DNA of 64,000 nt from Cotesia glomerata. Its lineage: Eukaryota; Arthropoda; Insecta; Hymenoptera; Braconidae. The DNA is taken from the NCBI RefSeq assembly GCF_020080835.1, contig NC_058166.1, positions 17,261,043 to 17,325,042 of the forward strand, given 5' to 3'. The stretch's first letter is position 1. Each line of letters opens with the position of its first letter. This document shows, in pieces, positions 61,800 to 64,000 of the stretch. The notes beneath the pieces were generated by a model. The model did not search any database, was not told the origin of the DNA, and was given only the letters and a program-made list of their open reading frames with translations. The translations under genes and the position numbers were made by a program.

Positions 61800-62600
61800 A
61801 AAATTTTGTGAAAATTTGTCATTTTTTTTTATTCATTTTTATGACAATAATACTTAAGTTAGCCGACATTTTTTATTTTTTTTTTTATTTATTAAATTAG
61901 CACAAAAAAATTTTTTTTAAAAATTGCACTTCAAGTTTTTTGAAAATTAAATTTATTTTTTCATTAAAAAAAATTCTAAAAATTTTTAGATGGCTATCTT
62001 TATTTTTTTATGACAATAATATTAAAGTTAGCCGAAATTTTTAATCTTTTTATTTATTAAATTAGCACAAAAATATTTTTTAAAAATTGCACTTAAAATT
62101 TTTTGAAAATGAAATTTATTTTTTTATGATAAATTTTTTCATTAAAAAAAATATTCTAAAAATGTTTAGATGGCTAAATTTATATATTATGACAATAATA
62201 CTAAAGTAAGCCGACATTTTTTATCTTTTTATTTATTAAATTAGCACAAAAAATATTTTTTTTTAATTGCACTTAAAGTTATTAAATTTTTTTGAAAATA
62301 AAATTTATTTTTTTAATTTTTTTGAGATAAATTTTTATCATTAAAAAAAATTCTAAAAATTTTTAAATGTCAGCTAACCTCATTTTCATTTTATGCCATT
62401 AAAATTAGCACAACAATTTTTTTTTTTTTTTTTTTTATTTAATCATAAACTACAGCTACAAAATTGTTTTTAAAAAATTTAATTCATAATTTTTTAGAGC
62501 TTCTACAGATGAACTTTTTTAAATCAATTTTCTTTTGCTATAATTTATTAGTTAAAAAATTTCTAAAAACTAAAAAATGTCTCTCAATTTCAGTACCATT
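61800..62600. repeat. Tandem AT-rich repeats (GTTAGCCGACATT anchors)
   Basis: Three units of about 170-180 bp begin near AAGTTAGCCGACATTTTT (about 61856, 62026, 62204; one reads GTAAGCCGACA), each with TTTATTAAATTAGCACAAAA and ATTGCACTT. They lie downstream of the exon-like block, so probably intronic. Same dispersed family as elsewhere. Confidence 0.65.
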
Positions 62601-63744
62601 AATTTTTAATTAAAATTCTATTGAATTTTTTTTTTTTTTTTAATTTAAAGTATAAAAAAATTATAATTTACACTTTTAAAAATTGAATAATTTTCACAAA
62701 ATTTTTTACAAAATAAAAATTATTTTTAAAGCTATTTTTCTGCTTTTTTTTCTAATATTAGTCGCTTAAAATTTTTAAAGGCTTTATATTTTAAAATTCT
62801 CACACTTATAACTAACAATTAATTTAAAAACTAATTTCTTACACTCGATATGAATAAAAAATCCCTGATTTATTTATTTATTTAAGCCGGGACGGTAAAC
62901 ACCCAATAAAGTATAATAAATCAATATCAATTTGATAAATATCATGAATAATTTCCTTGACATAGTAATGCGGACGGAAAATATTTAATAGCGAGCCGGA
63001 GATTTCCTATCCTTCCTACCCGTTGATTTTATACACAAAATATCGACCTTGAGCTTAATTCCACGTGAACGAGGGTATTAGGTAGTAGATGGAAGGAATT
63101 CATAATCACAAGATTACCGTTGCCACAATTGTCCAATGCTCGTTTTAATATCTATCTGTATCTTAATGACCCAATACCGAGTTATTATAAATAATTATAT
63201 TATTATTATTGATACTATTCAATTAAAAATATAAATAGATTTTTTTTTCTGCGCAAAACTTAAAAAAAAAATCAATTAATATTGAATAATTATTTATAGT
63301 TTTGATATTCTCGACGATAAATTTATAAAAGTAATTTAAATTTCAATTGCTAAAAATAATTTTATCTTAAAATGTCTTTTTGATATACAATAATTTAATA
63401 CTGAGTACAAATATCAGTACTGAGTGACCTTCTAGTAGGTAAATAAAACTTATCAGAAAAAAACAAAATATTTTAAACTAAAGTATTTGTACCTAAACAC
63501 CTTAACACTGAGTCACGTGAATTATAATATACGAAATAAATTATTTTTCTTAATTACTGGACAGTAATATAGTTGGTCAGTAATATAGAGTTTCGGTAAC
63601 TAGCTAGACACTTAAGTATAGCGTCTTATAATTGTAAATAATTTATTATTTTAATTTACTATTATGCGCTTATTTATTATATCAGTATCAATATTGATAT
63701 AATTTAATAGATAGTGAAAGTAAAAATTAATAATTAATAATAAA
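62601..63744. other. Intergenic or intronic, no gene seen
   Basis: AT-rich with a short moderately GC-richer patch at about 62960-63170. No frame or RNA gene recognised. Confidence 0.45.
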
Positions 63745-63865
63745 ATGAATGAAGAGTGTGAGAAAATAATTCCATTACAACTATATATCGGTGCTGAAGT
63801 TGAGATAGGTTCTGAAGGGTACGAGAAATATGCTGTGAATAATATCTTTGATCCACATTTTGAAT
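63745..63865 (+). CDS. Possible first coding exon of an unidentified gene
   Basis: ATG in an A-rich context (AATAAAATGAATG), then 40 codons of balanced composition (MNEECEKIIPLQLYIGAEVE, continuing to DPHFE) up to a strong donor GAAT|GTGAGT at 63865. The IGAEVEIGSEGYEKYA segment has the look of a Tudor/Agenet-like strand pair, but it is too short to assign. Beyond the donor the frame turns into A/T-rich low complexity. Confidence 0.3.
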
Positions 63866-63907
63866 GTGAGTATTCTGAAAGTAAAAAAAATAAAAACATT
63901 AATATAT

Positions 63908-64000
63908 TTTTTTATTCTTTTCTTGATCTGTATCTCGATTAATCTTTCGGCAATGGCACATCGGATTCCAAGTATTGATAAACTCTGTAAGCAAATTATT
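63908..64000 (+). repeat. Direct repeat, copy 2 of 2 (pair with 59151-59243), cut by window end
   Basis: Matches 59151-59243 with two substitutions over 93 bases and continues to the last base of the window. Confidence 0.85.

Overview
This is nuclear DNA from an arthropod, almost certainly an insect. Genes are split by AT-rich introns with GT-AG junctions, the background is very AT-rich with coding exons as GC-richer islands, and the recognisable proteins are closest in my memory to insect versions. A small AT-rich hymenopteran such as a parasitoid wasp would fit, but that is a guess from composition and repeat style. No prokaryotic, viral, tRNA or rRNA gene was recognised.

Three genes are clear. 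(1) Btk29A, a Tec-family tyrosine kinase, on the + strand (exons 15963-27680). Its 5' part, including any PH domain, is not visible. Ten exons encode a linker, SH3, SH2 and the kinase domain. The frame stays open for 147 codons after its TGA stop and ends in a zinc-knuckle-like motif, a candidate stop-codon readthrough extension. (2) PGAM5, a mitochondrial phosphatase, intronless on the - strand (34986-35855). (3) TAF1B, the RNA polymerase I initiation factor, in ten exons on the + strand (36457-48036); it is divergent from PGAM5 and has a large acidic repetitive insert. The ten TAF1B exons sum to a multiple of three (1187 residues). Weaker coding evidence exists at 61404-61757 and 63745-63865, and GC-rich promoter-like islands at about 12821-13200 and 50361-51106.

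The rest is mostly mobile DNA. At least twelve copies of one non-autonomous Helitron family are present. Intact ends show 5' TC, a 19-nt 3' hairpin, a CTAG end and insertion between A and T, and the interiors are arrays of large imperfect palindromes. Two copies sit in Btk29A introns and two in TAF1B introns. Younger elements are nested in them: a 670-bp TIR element, a decayed LINE and a 1.6-kb long-TIR element. Other TIR elements have TA, TTAA or ATTA target duplications, several with their own subterminal motif clusters. A tRNA-derived SINE has a perfect 14-bp target duplication. A diffuse AT-rich repeat family marked by a GTCGGCTAA anchor fills many introns and intergenic gaps, sometimes as tandem minisatellites.

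The genes do not form an operon or pathway. The only functional-looking arrangement is the head-to-head PGAM5/TAF1B pair, which probably shares a promoter region.
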